Positions 33,311-45,759 of a DNA stretch of 64,000 nucleotides are shown here, in pieces. A program made the position numbers and the translations under genes. This DNA is from Pelobates cultripes (taxonomy: Eukaryota > Chordata > Amphibia > Anura > Pelobatidae): positions 97,496,167-97,560,166 of the forward strand of contig OW240921.1 of the NCBI GenBank assembly GCA_933207985.1. The letters run 5' to 3'. The notes under the pieces were generated by a model. That model saw only the letters and a list, made by a program, of their open reading frames with translations, made no database searches and had not been told where the DNA came from. Within the stretch, counting starts at the first letter, position 1; each line of letters opens with the position of its first letter.

Positions 33311-35451
33311 ATGAATATAAAAAAAAGTGTCCCTATCCTTATGTCAAGTCCAACTATATCTAGACAGCAGTCATGCCCCCTCCCTTCCTAGCTGTCAATC
33401 AACATTTAATCTAAAAAAAATAAATTGAACCTCAGAAAAATAAAAAATGTGACAAGCTACTTCTCATTCCTTAATTTGCTCATTCCTAGCATTCATATAA
33501 TCATTTTTCATATAGAATTAAATTTGCTCTGCCCTCCATATAAATCCCCTGTTGTGGATATTAGAAATAATTTTAGTAGCAAGCACTAATGTTTTTTTTT
33601 TTTTTGCTGTTAAATTCTGGGATAATCATATTTAAACTCTAGTAATATTATAGTAATCCTCCCATTGATATCAATGGAAATTTGTCAGAAAACAGAGTAT
33701 TCTAGAAGATGGATAGACCTTTATCCTGTTCCATAGGCTTAAGACTGATTCTTGGTTTGTTTTTTCCTCTGTGCTGACAAATACCAGGAATGGATTTCTA
33801 GCCTTTTTTATGATGATAATTATGATATTTGTCATGGTGGAAATGTTACATTCCTGACAGTAGTAGACAATGTGTGGGATATTGACAAGTAATGTCACAT
33901 GTTCTTAATGACTATAACTGGGTTAAACATTCTCAGAATTGCTCGTCTGTGATCTGATACAGAAAAGGGTGGAACAAGAGAAGAAAACAGTGCACCTTTT
34001 AACTCGTGATTAAGAAAGCAGAAGACTTCTCAACTTTCCTAATTTCAGTGGTCCATTTTCCTAACTTTGTTCCATGATGTTCCACTTTTGGAGAAAGCAT
34101 AGCATGCACACAACATTATGAGCACTTGCTCTACACTATGGGCTCTAGGATCATGTAGGCAGCACTGTAATTGTACTCACTGCAAGGTGTGTCCTTAGTG
34201 GTGGCCTGCTTTGTTAGTAGTCATCAGCCCATCTTCTAGATGGCATATGCAAATCTAATTTGCAAATGCCCACAGAGAATCCCTTGAAGTAGTAACAGTA
34301 CTTAAAATGTGAGATTTATGTGAGAAAAGCAAGTCTTATGGCTTGACTGGTGTGTACAGATCTGTGTTCATCAATGTACTGACTATCCACTGACTTCAGG
34401 GGGAAGGGTTTTTTAACCACTTTCTCCACCATAACAATATTCAGTTGTGCATGTAGAATGGATAGACCAGTATTTTAAAGACTGCTTTGCAATGTTTATC
34501 CGATTCAGGTTGATTGTTTTGGCTCCAATACATATGTTCAGGATTTAAAGGTACAAGGCATCAAGTAACAGGAAATGAATAACAAGTTCAGTAAACAGAA
34601 AGATAAAAACATTATGATATATTGATGTGTATGCAAGAAAAAGTACATAACTAATAGGTAAACTCTTATTACAACACTAAGAAGTTGTAGCTAAGCCTTA
34701 GGGTGAACATATACCAACGCAAACACAATTAAATAAAAATAAGTTAATTTTGTGAAGACTTGTAAAAAGATAAGAATCCCCATTGATCTAGTTGAAGCTA
34801 TTACAGGAAAATGTGCGTACAAATCTTAAGTTAAGTAAAGAGCCAGTCTGGAGTCTATTAGATGACCAAAGAACATGTTATAATGAAGAGTGCAATCAAA
34901 ATGACAATCCAAAAAAGTAAAAAACAGAAATTGAATGAAAAGCGCTAAATAGTGTGAATATGCATTATCAACTCTAAATACTGATCATTTTGAATAAAGG
35001 TGATATATTTTGTTTCTGCTGTTTGATTATATCTTTGTATAGGTAACATATACCATCAAGTACGTGATTTTACAAGTATATACCAGGAACATCTACCATT
35101 GGTTACCATAATTGTATATATTACAGGTAACATCCTTCTGGTATTTTGTGTGCACGTTTACCTTTTATTTTTACACTTAAGTTGACTTATGCCTTCCTGA
35201 GCTGTAGTAGCATGTGAGTTTCAGTCTGATAGTTTCATTCATAAAACTGCAAGCTGATAGCAACTATTGTGAAGGTAATATTAGCTGAGAAAGCTTTAAT
35301 AATGGTAGAATGTTGTGTGGCTGAGTCACTTCCTGGTCTGGCCAGATTTTACAGAATATGCTGAAAAGCTTAGGGATTTACAGTAAATACAGGAACTTCC
35401 AAGGCAAGTATCTCTTTTATAACGATGATGACCCCTGTCCATTGCCAAAAG
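33311..35451. other. Unrecognised AT-rich sequence
   Basis: No element or gene recognised. A 75-codon minus frame at 33671-33898 is without motif. Confidence 0.4.
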
Positions 35452-36113
35452 CACCTTCAATGAGAACATGAGAAACTGAACTGGACCATGGAGCAACGGA
35501 AAAGGTTGCCTGGTCTGATAAAACATGGTTCATAGTAGATCAGGTGGATGGCTGGGTGCAAGTTTGCTTTTACCTGGGGAAGATGGTAGCAGAATGCACT
35601 GTGAGAAGAAGGCAGGCCAGTGGAGGCAGTGCTATGTTCTAGGCAATGTTCTGTTTGGAAATATGGCATTGATGCGGGTGTTACTTTGACATTTAGCCCC
35701 TAGAGACCTAAAGATTGTTGCAGACCAAGTTAACCCCTTCATGGCAATGGTGTTCCCCGATGGCAGTGGCCTCTTTCAGCAGGATAATGCACCCTGTCAC
35801 CCTGCAAAAATAACTTGTTCAGTAATAGTTTGAGGAACATAGCAAAGTGTTCAAGTTGTTGCTTTGTCTCCAAATTCTACATATTTCAATCAGAATCAAC
35901 ATCTGTGGGAAGTGCCAGAACAACAAATCCGATCCACCTCGCAAATTGAAGACATAAAGGAATTGCTGCTAACGTTTCGCTGCCAGATATCACAGGACAA
36001 GTTCGGAGGTCTTGTGGAGTGCATGTCTTGATGTATCAGGGCTGTTTTGGCAGCACAAGGGGGACCTACATGATATTAGGCAGGTTATTTTAATTCTGGT
36101 GCTTATCAGTGTA
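35452..36113 (+). mobile_element. Tc1-like element, 3' portion only (family B)
   Basis: The plus strand carries a degraded C-terminal transposase: 'ctggaccatggagcaacgg', a 'gcctggtctgataaaac' block where the family has WSDE, 'ctctttcagcaggataatgc' (the FQQDNA block with the second catalytic Asp), and 'aatcaacatctgtggga' (the N.E.LW block, with Glu changed to Gln). The 3' terminus is 'caggttattttaattctgg' ending ATCAGTG next to TA. The 5' half is missing. Many stops and frameshifts; the minus frames at 35326-35669 are shadows. Confidence 0.82.
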
Positions 36114-37710
36114 AATATATCTAAAAACATAAATATATAAAAAAATATATAAAAATAAAATATCCAAAAATATTTTATCTCAAGCATGGCGAGTCTCCGT
36201 AAGAGATTTTTTTTCCAAGGATGCCTGTTACGCTATTTAGAATATCAGAAGATAAGAGGGTGATGAAGACTACAATTAGTGTGTGTCTGTTCTTCATTTA
36301 TACTGATTAAAATAATGGTCCAGTAGAATCACAATCCCCTAGGTCTATATTTTTATAATAGGACGTAGTGCAGGTCCTTACATGTTAATAGGCTAATAAT
36401 CCCTATTCCAAAAGCTTATGGGGTGGGAAGGAGTGGAGAGACTGTCTCATTCCCTACCTATTAATACATACCCGGCCACTCAAGAGGTCTGAGATTGTAT
36501 AACATGCTTGGCATCCTTGTTAATATTTAAAGCAATACACAAATGGGAAATAATAATTTTGTTGTGGTCAAGCAACACTCTTCACGGAATTTCAGAATGC
36601 ATTTTGTATATGACCGGGACATATTTAATGATTACTGAAAATAACACTGCGAGCATGCATAGATTGCAGACAACACAGGAATCTCCAAAAATTCTGCAGA
36701 GAAATATCCAGAATGTTTCCTTTGCTAAACCTTAGTCCGTGATGATGTTTTTTTAACATTTCTAAATCAAAACATATTTCCACGTCACAATTTCTAAGGC
36801 CTGGTTGCATGTGTGGACACAGAGCATCATCAAATGAATGACAGCCCAACGTAGCAAGTATTTCAAGTCTTTGTTAATTTTAAAAAGATGGCTAATGCTA
36901 TATCCCTCATCAGCATAAACTAAAACAACATATGAAACAATTGTTCTTGTGTTCAGAAGACATTCCCCAAAGAGATGTGGGAGAGGGGGTCATATAATCT
37001 CCTGTATCGTCTGCTGGGGGCCTGAGATGAAATACCTTTTTTTTTCGACATCTGCATTTATTTTGAGATTTATATTCAGGGAGAATTATCATTTTAAAGA
37101 GGAACATGTTCTGTTCTTTCCTTTCATATTTACTTTGTACGTTTTTTTACATTCCACTGACAAGCGAAATTATACCCACAGACACTCAAAAGAATCTTTA
37201 TCCGTAGCCCAAAAAAAAATATATATATATTTAAACAGCTACGACGTCGCAAGATACATCATTTGCTTATCCTGTCAAAAGAACATTTTGATTAAATTTT
37301 CAAAATGTGAACCAGTTTAAAAAGGTATTTATTCATATCGGTAAGGAAAAAAAATATGTAATGTTAATGGCTTTCCTGTCGAGATTTTTTTTTTTTACTT
37401 ATTTTACAGTTCTTATATAGCGGACTTACTTTTAGGATAAGGCTGGTCAGTATTGTTATTGTAGAGGTTTTAAGAAGTGCGTAGCTGTTTTAGTATCAGA
37501 GGGCAAGAAATAGATTGCTGCTTTGTAGCCACTATTATAAACAGTGGTTTTGCTCAAGCAGGTATCTCATTTTCCTTGGACCGTTTCTCTCATGAAGTGA
37601 GATTTAGACCATGGCCTTGTCCCAAATAAATACAGCTGCATACTGAAATATGGGACCCAGGGGCTCACAGCCATTAATTTGCTAAAAAGGTTTAAAAAAA
37701 AAATCTAAAG
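36114..37710. other. Unrecognised sequence
   Basis: No known element. A 123-codon plus frame (36949-37320) has no recognisable domain and runs through an AT microsatellite-like patch at about 37209. Confidence 0.35.
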
Positions 37711-38150
37711 TTATAGGTGTCCATTAGATGGGGATCCATTAGATGTGTGTCCATTAGATGGGTGTATATTAGGTGTGTGTCCATTAGATGGGTGTATATT
37801 AGGTGTCCATTAGATGGGTGTATATTAGGTGTCCATTAGATGGGTATCCATTAGATGGGTGTTCATTCGATGGGTGTATATTAGGTGTCCATTAGATGGG
37901 TGTATATTAGGTGTCCATTAGATGGGTATCCATTAGATGGGTGTCCATTAGATGGGTGTCCATTAGATGGGTGTATATTAGGTGTTCATTAGATGGGTAT
38001 CCATTAGATGGGTGTTCATTCGATGGGTGTATATTAGGTGTCCATTAGATGGGTGTATATTAGGTGTCCATTAGATGGGTATCCATTAGATGTGTGTCCA
38101 TTAGATGGGTGTATATTATGTGTTCATTCGATGGGTGTCCATTAGATGTA
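37711..38150 (+). repeat. Minisatellite of GGTG-TCCATTAGAT units
   Basis: Units such as GGGTGTCCATTAGAT, GGGTATCCATTAGAT, GGGTGTTCATTCGAT and GGGTGTATATTA alternate for about 430 bp. A longer block with the order 'tatccattagat - tgttcattcgat - tgtatatta - tgtccattagat' occurs at about 37851 and again at about 38001, so higher-order duplication of ~150 bp has occurred. Confidence 0.92.
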
Positions 38151-38613
38151 TAAGTGTCTAGTTTTGCTTGTAATGTTACCTTCTGGAAGTTTTCTAATTT
38201 GCACCTATTTATGTCCTTCCTTGTTTAAAATTTTTCCTCACACCACCAATTCCTTCTTTTTTTTCATTATGTTTTCCCTTTTTTTTTTTTACGAATGTTA
38301 TGTTGTAAACGTGCCTTTTATTTCCCAGTAATATTAGCTGTTAGGTCCTCAATTTGATATTTTTAAATAAGTCTATCAAATGATTAATATTTTTGGATAA
38401 ATGCTTTTATTTAAAAGAAGACTAAGTTAAACATAGCAGCAAATGCCTCTGGGAGAGGTACATACCTCCCCTGCCCTTCTCCGCTGAACGCACTGGACCT
38501 CCCCACATTAACGGACGGTGCTTCATTCACTGAGGCTGCAGAGAAGGGGAGGTAGTCACATGATGCCGGGTCCGTGTCTTGTAATTCAGCCCGGCCGAAG
38601 ACAGACCATTACA

Positions 38614-39000
38614 CAAGGGATGTCCTACATGCGTGCACGCTGAAACCGGCACATCTTAAAGGGGAAGGAGGTGTTCCTTAAAGGGGAAGTACTTAGGTAT
38701 GACACCTAAGGGGGTGTGCTCCTTCTCTGCTATTTAAACCTTCTCATAGTTGCCATTGGTGTTCAGTATTCTGTGCTCCTTGCTGTTATCCGTTACTTCC
38801 TTGCTCCTGTTCTGAATATCGAGTACCTGACCTTTGGCTTGTTTCCCGTTTACGAATCTGTGCTGTCTGACCCGACCTATTGCCTGCCTGACCTCTCCTT
38901 TCTATCTCATCTTTACCTGTACCTCGCTTCGAACATTCTAAGTTCGTTACTGCGTCTTGGGCTCTATCTACTAAACTATGACAGTGCCTGAGAATGAGCA
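38614..39000 (+). mobile_element. Candidate LTR, weakly bounded
   Basis: TTACA occurs at 38609-38613 and at 39001-39005, and the right terminus GAATGAGCA has the ...CA form. The left terminus reads CA where TG is expected, so the call is tentative. The interior has 'ctatttaaacc' (TATA-like) and repeated 'cctgac..tggcttg' phrases like the LTRs at 24131 and 46949. The flank at about 38463-38553 has an inverted pair, 'acctcccctgcccttctc' / 'gagaaggggaggt', which could belong to a larger element. Confidence 0.4.
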
Positions 39001-39509
39001 TTACATAAAAAATAAAATGAAACAATTTTTATTTTGTAATAATTAGAGTGTTTCCTTAATACTAATTTAACACAGACTAAACTTCAGAGAAAGTTTTCTT
39101 TCAAAAGAACTTAGAACAAACCACCTGAATATTTTTAAAATAGTAGCTACAAGTGTTTGACATGCACTTGTTAATCAAACCATAAGCGTAAATGCATTTC
39201 TGTGCCAATGTGTGATAATTGATTGCTTTGTGTTTCCATTTTTATCTCATGACAGAAGGGAACAAGACAGAGAGAAAAAAAAACAAAGCCTGTATTACAG
39301 GAGAATTAAAATATCCCAGAACGTTCACATAAAAATGTTGGGGCTGAGTTTTTCTTCTTTTTTTTTTTTTCAAAAGAAAACGTTCATAAATCTGTTGTTA
39401 CTCATTTAATAGTGTTAAATATGTGCTGAAATGTAATTGCAACATTTTCACATCATATAAATAATAGAAATTAAAGCCTTGGTTTAATAAGCTTTAGAAA
39501 TGATTCAAT

Positions 39510-39608
39510 ACTGTTAGGTAAACTTTTTAAATGATTTATCTACAGAAATCACCATTAACGTCAATGGGAATTTTTTTAGATAAATCATTTAGGAAGTTTT
39601 TCTAACAA
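39510..39608. mobile_element. Foldback MITE, family C copy 1
   Basis: The left arm CTGTTAGGTAAACTTTTTAA-ATGATTTATCTA is mirrored by the right arm TAGATAAATCATTTAGGAAG-TTTTTCTAACA, about 32 bp each with few mismatches, around a ~37-bp centre. The same arms occur at 60416-60522, so this is a family and not a chance palindrome. No coding capacity. Confidence 0.75.
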
Positions 39609-40029
39609 TATTTAATCATTCGGAAAGCTTTTTCGTTCGAGGCCAAAGTCAGAAGACAAAATAAAGGAATAAGTGTGTTCTCTATTCTTAGAAGAAGTGC
39701 GACTCTAGAACCTCCTTCCCGTAGACATCAGAACAATCGCGGGTAGAAATTGTCTTGAAGCGATCTTCACCCACTTCATCTCATTCTAGTGATCTTTGTT
39801 ATGTATCTTTATTTCTGCTCTTTTTCTTTATATTCTTTGTGCAGATTTCAATTGCATAGAAAAGCAGGGTTTACTCAGATGATTTGTTGTATGTTGTGAT
39901 GCCCGTCTCTCCTTTGGAAGTGTATGTCGGCTGCATGTTGTGTCTATATGTGTTTCACTGTTTTTCCGAGCGTGGGTTCAAGAAATTGAATTGATTGTAT
40001 CTGTGAGTAGGTTTAAGTACTACAAGACT

Positions 40030-40580
40030 TTGATTGTGTATGCGTGTTTTACTGTGTGGTTGTGAGTGGTTCTGTGTATTTTACTGTGTGACTATAACTG
40101 GATCTTTTACTGGGTCATTGTAGGCAGGTGTGTGTGGCTACTGTGTTATTCTGAGCAGGTCTGTGTGTTGTATTGGGTGACTATCGGTGGTTCTGTATGC
40201 TTATTGTATACTGTTTTGTTGTGTGCGCATAACTGCCTCTGTGTGTTTACTTTGTACGTGAGTGTGTCTATATGTTTTTAATTCAGTACTGTGTAGATAT
40301 GAATTGTTCTGTATGTTTTATTGTATAGCTTTGTTTATATGTTGTGCATCTGTAAATATATCTATGTATTTTACTGGTACTGTAGTGGTACTGTAAGTGG
40401 ATCTGCGTGTTTTACTGTGTAGATGTGAGTGGCTTTTTTGTGTTTTATGTATGGCACAGGTTTATTTACTCTTAACTTTTGCTGCTCCTGTCTCTGTGTG
40501 TTTACTATGTGACTACGATGGTTGCTGTTTACGTTACTGCTAGCAGTTCTCTGTTTTACTGTGTAGCTGTGATTGGCGTG
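40030..40580 (+). repeat. Degenerate minisatellite of ~30-bp GT-rich units
   Basis: Phrases like 'tgtgttttactgtgtagctgtgagtgg' return every 28-40 bp with heavy divergence ('tgtattttactgtgtgactataactgg', 'tgcgtgttttactgtgtagatgtgagtgg'). This looks like an old tandem array that has mostly decayed. The 71-codon plus frame at 40066-40281 lies in it and is not a gene. Confidence 0.65.
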
Positions 40581-42141
40581 TACAAAGTAAAAAAAAAAAA
40601 AGTCTTTAAGAAAAAAAAAATTACTTTATGCTTGCTGCGCTACTATTTTTTTTAATTTAATAATCAAATAGAAAATTGTTAGTAAATATAATAGCTGCAC
40701 AAATATATGCACCAAATGAAACTGTTTTAGTACATCAACTCACATTGATAAACACATTTTCTTTCAACACACTGTTATATGTGATATTTTCTGTTTGCAT
40801 TCTTTACCACTATTTTTCACTGTAGTGCAATGACATTCACAAGATTAGCTTTTGGCTGTTAAAGTGCAAATGAGATATAAAGCTGATACAGCCATTATTG
40901 ATTTTTTTTTTTTTTACCTGCAATTCATTTTAAAACTGAATTTTTAATGTGCAGCGGGTTATCACATTCCACGTTTTGCTGTCTACATGTCTGTGGCATT
41001 ATGCCGTAATGCTGTTGTAATTTAAAATGTGGTGCTTGGTAAAATACGTTGAAATGTAGTAAAGACTGAAGTTTTCGTTAAGTTACCTTGCTTTGCAATG
41101 TAGTTCTTGATGAACAAGAATAATTAAAATTATTAAACAGTGACCGTACAAATGAACCCTTTATACACTATATAAGGGGAAAAAAATCATTTTTTTGCCA
41201 TCTGAATCTCAAACTCCCTGATTTTGCTTGCGTAGTGTTTAGTTGCTTGGCAACCGTCTGTTGTCTAAAACTTGGAACTCCGAGTAACTTGCAGCATGTC
41301 TCACAATCGGGCGTAAAATTCTCAGCGCAGATGACATTCTGCTGAGATCTCCTGTGTATCAAATACCAGATTTCCTGCCTCATTTCAAACTATTAAAATA
41401 ATGAGATGACGTAAGAAAGGAAATGTACTTGGAACCGTTTTAGCATTTTAATCTGTTTCACTTTATCACTTTCCAATTAATAACAAAATTATTCTAGCAT
41501 TAGTGGGTTAAATATAACCTCTTCGTGCCCTTCTCATGTGCAAAATTTAGATTTTTTTTTTTCTGCTGAGCGCATTAAATATTTTTAAATCGCAAGGGAA
41601 AATTATATATTTTTATTCCTTTATTAAACCCACATGTCTAGTAACTATGACACATACAATCGTTTCCTATTTCCCCCTCAATTATCCAAGTATATCTGTG
41701 TGATGTAAAGTATACAGTTTGGATAATTATGCATTCTCAAATTTCATTTCACTTAGTCTGTTTCTTGACATTCTTCAAAAATAAGCCTGGAACTTCCTTC
41801 TGGGGCAAATAGCTCAGAAGAATGTAACTTTCTTGACAATTTAAGGAAAGACAAAACATTTTAATAAAACCGACTTTCATAATTTTATAGCAAACATTTT
41901 ATATAAAATATTACTTAAATTAACAGTTATAACCATAAACTATGTATTACTTAAATAATTTTAGATTTTATTTTTTTTTACAAATGACCCTTCCCGCCAG
42001 ATATTCCATATATTCATTAGAACTGGACGTTTTGTGCACCTGGTCACAATCAATCTTTTAAAAAGCTGCTCATTGAAAAACGTATTCATCAAGTTATAAA
42101 GCATTACAATGAATTAAATAAACTCAATAAAAAATATTCCA
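40581..42141. other. Unique-looking AT-rich sequence
   Basis: Nothing coding is recognised. Near 41180-41395 the sequence is less AT-rich and contains GTTGCTTGGCAAC (41242-41254), an X-box-like inverted motif. Confidence 0.35.
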
Positions 42142-42693
42142 TTAAAGGGTTACTCCAACCATCACGACCACTTGTGCTATTAGAAGTGGTTATGGTGATA
42201 GGAATCATTATGTGCAACGTAAAAAATGCAGTACATACTGAGATATTTGCACTTTTGTGCTGAGAGCTTCCGAATATCAATTCTATGCAAAAATTATGTC
42301 TGTTGTAAGCGTGCATTGCAAGGGGAAACTTCAGTGTCCCCTATCTTCTGGCCCTCCGCACCTACCTATGTTTCTTGTAAGGCCTTTTTAAAAAAAAAAA
42401 AAATAGCATCTTAAATTCCGCCATGTCCACTCCTCACACCTTACTTCCCTCCCCTTCTAGGCTCACAGCCTGCACATGTATTCTGAGCCAGGAAGAATGA
42501 TCCAATTAAATGTCTCTCCTTGAGCAGCTTTTGATTGGACCTCGCAAAGGAGCCAGTGATACCAACGATGGGCAGGGAGCAGGGAGCTTTGCCAAGCCCT
42601 GGGTTGTTTTTTTTTGCAGGTTTTTAAGGAGGGTGTTGCATATTAATAAACAGACTTGTTTTTGTTTTGTTTTTAAATGGAGTAACCTTTCAA
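42142..42693. mobile_element. T2/Kolobok-like MITE
   Basis: Left end TTAAAGGGTTACTCCAACC (TTAA at 42142-42145); right end TGGAGTAACCTTTCAA. The termini are exact inverted copies over AAAGGTTACTCCA apart from one G. The right TTAA is mutated to TTCA. Total 552 bp, with a long T tract before the right end and no transposase. Confidence 0.72.
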
Positions 42694-43572
42694 TAATGTA
42701 TCTCATGCAGGTATTCTCTAGGGTTTAATCCTCCTTCTATGACATCTTCAGCAATCAGGAAGTTGTGGAGAGATCCCAGCCAATCACAAACATCCCACTG
42801 AAATCTATAAAAGAAACGTAGCACTTGCATGTGTCTGTAGATGCAGTGCTATCTTCTTACAAATGATGGGAGCTCCTTCTACATGGACATTGCTGCTGTA
42901 CATTTGTCCATTAGCATGTCACATTTATACCCAGTGCAAATTTGGTCTAAAAATCATGACGGTAAATTTCCGATCGCCAATCATCTGCTGATATATATAA
43001 TGAGTTAAACTTCATTCAGTATTCTTCAAAATGAACTCGAAAATTCTGTCACATCCTTTCAGGTTACAGTGTAGTTTCCAGGCCATTCTACGATTGACTT
43101 GATTTGCAATGGGATTCAGTTAAGGGCTGTTGCCTCAGCAGTTACTGGAGAGAATAGTAGCTGATTTTATGCTGACTGGGTGCTATTGATTAGCTGATTT
43201 TGGTTTGATGCTTTTCAAACCTTAGTAAATATTTGTCTATGTGTGCATCAGGAAGATTTGTAAAGCAAAACTATATCTCTCCCTCTGTAACATATATACT
43301 GAACAAGGAGGCAAAATTATACAGTGATAAAGAAAAAAAAAACATTTTATAAAATAGCACATCACGTTAAAGCCAGTTATGATTGGTAACACATGTATTT
43401 CACCTTTGTTTGTGATCCCCAATGCATGACAATTTTTGTCGATGATCTCTTATGTCTGGCATTTCAGCAACATTCCATTAGAAGTATTGAGACATAATGA
43501 CCAAGAATCTGAAGTCGATTTAACTGATACATATATATGCAAAGGTATATATATATATATATGTAATGTATT

Positions 43573-43601
43573 CATTGCTTTATACAGCATATAAAGCAAT
43601 G
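43573..43601. repeat. 12-bp perfect inverted repeat beside an AT microsatellite
   Basis: CATTGCTTTATA (43573-43584) and TATAAAGCAATG (43590-43601) flank a 5-nt loop, just after a (TA)n run at about 43544-43562. Confidence 0.6.
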
Positions 43602-43731
43602 TGTTTTAAAAAACACTGTGGAAGATTATATATGTAAAAACACGCATATCATTTTAGCTAGGTGAAGAAATGTGTTATATTCAATAAAAACCCTGCAAAC
43701 CAGTTGCATGTGTATATAGAAAGCAGGGGAA

Positions 43732-44300
43732 TTGGGGGCACACATGGAATATGCCTTTCTCTGCAGTGGTGCTTCCATGAAGGTCAACATTTATAGAAAA
43801 TACAGATTAAGGAACAGCGCACAGACACAAAAATACAGTTTTAAATTGTATGTAGCAAGTAAGAGTGATAAAATATTACAAGGGTACTTAAAATCGCCTA
43901 TCTCAGCAAACAAATATAGGGATTCAGTTCCACCATATGGGCATGTTGTGATAAGCTCACCAGTACGTTGCAGTAATCCAATATTTGTGGATCCTACACT
44001 AATTTTAACATGGGTGACAAATTCTGCAATGTCACTATTACCCCACTGATATTGGGGTACTGTGACATTGTGGTGGGCTTATCACAAAATGGCCATATGG
44101 TGGAACTGAATCCACATATTTGTTTGCTGAGCTAAGTGATTTTAAGTAGGCTTACAACATTTTAATTTCATCTAATTTTGTTGTGTGAGTGCTGTTCATA
44201 ATCTGTATTTTGCATGTATATATGTGACAAAGTATAAGTGAGAAGCATGGACATACAGAAAGGAAATAGGGAGGGGTGCAGCCTGTGTCCTGGACAATGC
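43732..44300. repeat. Head-to-head inverted repeat of family D
   Basis: The left arm (about 43895-43965, 'gcaaacaaatatagggattc', 'agttccaccatatgg') is the reverse complement of the right arm (about 44087-44140, 'ccatatggtggaactgaatc', 'cacatatttgtttgctgag'). The centre holds 'ccactgatattggggtactg'. The same motifs, in one orientation and in tandem, form the repeat at 62255-63060. The 105-codon plus frame at 43732-44049 lies in the repeat and is not a gene. Confidence 0.8.
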
Positions 44301-44618
44301 CTATGATGGGAAGGTCCACCCAGAAAATGGACGGGCCCACTTTTTGACAGGCTGTCTATCTGTCCCCAGCTTTAAGGGCCATGAGCGGAGCGCAGCTGAA
44401 GCACTGTTTGCATCATCCTAGTGCCGCATTCACGCAGTGCTTCCCAAGGATAGTTCCCTGGACAGGACCCTGAAATCAGGACTGTCCTGCCAAAAGCGGG
44501 TCTGTTGGGAAGACTGCATGGCGGTTGTGTATAAAAACTGCTACATTCACTTTGACGTGTAAGCTGCTTTTCTGCAACCCCTTTCTTATGTATAAAACTG
44601 TTCTTACACCCTTTACAT

Positions 44619-44763
44619 CTGGGGTGATGGAAAATTTGATCTCCAGATGCTTTTAAAATACAGATTCCATGAAGCTTTGTCATTCTAAAGCATTTTGAAG
44701 GCATGCAATGCATCATGGGAGTTGTGGTTCTACATCTGGGGATCTACCATATGGGCACCCCTG
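44619..44763. mobile_element. hAT-type MITE, family E
   Basis: The left end CTGGGGTGATGG and right end TATGGGCACCCCTG are diverged inverted termini. The interior 'tgatctccagatg' pairs with 'acatctggggatcta', and 'cagattccatgaagc' with 'gcatcatgggagttg'. Flanks CTTTACAT (44611-44618) and CTTTTTACAT (from 44764) look like an 8-bp duplication with two extra T in one copy. Confidence 0.6.
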
Positions 44764-44849
44764 CTTTTTACATTCCAGCCCTTTTCTCCTCCATTCCAGT
44801 AGTCCTCTAAAATAGTATTTCCACTACTTAAAATTCTTGTTTTTTTTCA

Positions 44850-45098
44850 GACTTTTTTCTAGATTTTCGTTCTTGAAGACTTTACCTGTGGTGGACCGCC
44901 TGGCACCCCAACTGGGTGTCTCCGCCAATCGCTGCTTCCTAGCAAAGTCAAGTATTTCCAGCACTCCACCAGACACCATCAGCAATGTAGTCCCCACTTC
45001 CAGCGTTACAGCTTGGCTAGGATTTTGCTGTCCTCCACCACCCTGGACCCAAGACCAGGATCCAGCTTCCAGTAGCTGACCCTCTCCTCCAAGAGAGT
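44850..45098 (-). mobile_element. Leader region of an LTR element
   Basis: On the minus strand this follows the LTR 3' end at 45099 with CTCTCTTGGAGGAGAGGGTC and continues into GC-rich sequence unlike the surrounding DNA. It occupies the place of a primer-binding site and leader. No gag-like frame continues beyond about 44850. The 80-codon plus frame here (44837-45079) is antisense to the leader and is not a gene. Confidence 0.5.
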
Positions 45099-45759
45099 GT
45101 AGCAGGTATAGCAGTGCAGCTCTTACAAGAGCTATTGATTATAGCTGGTATAGCTATTCCCTACAAACATGAGATGAGACTCTATGTTGAGGGTAAGCAG
45201 GAACTGGTTTATTGGTAGCCAGAACTGGCCTTTTATGTCAGTCCCCATGCAAGGGGCAATCCCCCCTCGACCTGAGAGTAGACTACAGAAAAAACATACA
45301 CACGATTACATTGGCTCTCAGGTCCAGGACACTCCTATACAAAATAGGTCAATCCCTCCCCTGTGCCTGGGAGATAATTACTTGAGTACACAAACATATA
45401 ATTAAATTATCTCCTGTATAAGAAACATGCAATAAAACAACACCCCAAAAATACCCCTAAAACACATGGAAACCCCACATATCCCCTGATAGCCCCGATC
45501 TGGGGGACCAACATATCCAACAATCACCCAGTTCGGTTCAGGGGTTCCGGATTTCCATGGAAGTCATAATGTTGTCCGACCATGCACATGGTTCTATGCC
45601 CAAAACAGTTCCAGGGAATCAGGGCTAACGGTCGGTATCTCTTTCTGGATTACAAAAGTACATAAATCACATGTGTTTTTTAAAGGGCCCATAGTCTTTT
45701 GTCAGGAGGCTGACAAGCAGGCGAGTCCAAGAACATGTGGCAGAGGCATTTCTGCCACA
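45099..45759 (-). mobile_element. LTR of a retroelement, related to 953-1867
   Basis: On the minus strand it starts TGTGGCAGAAATGCC and ends ATACCTGCTACA. A TATA-like 'cataaaagg' (minus strand) near 45232 and 'aataaaccagttcc' with 'accctcaacatagagtctc' downstream resemble U3/R/U5 with a polyadenylation signal. Element length is 661 bp. It matches the LTR at 953-1867 in block order but is clearly diverged. No second LTR is seen nearby, so the body was lost or truncated. Confidence 0.65.

Noticed and set aside
44372..44716. 114-codon minus-strand frame
   Set aside because: It runs into the family E MITE and repeat-like flanks; no domain recognised.
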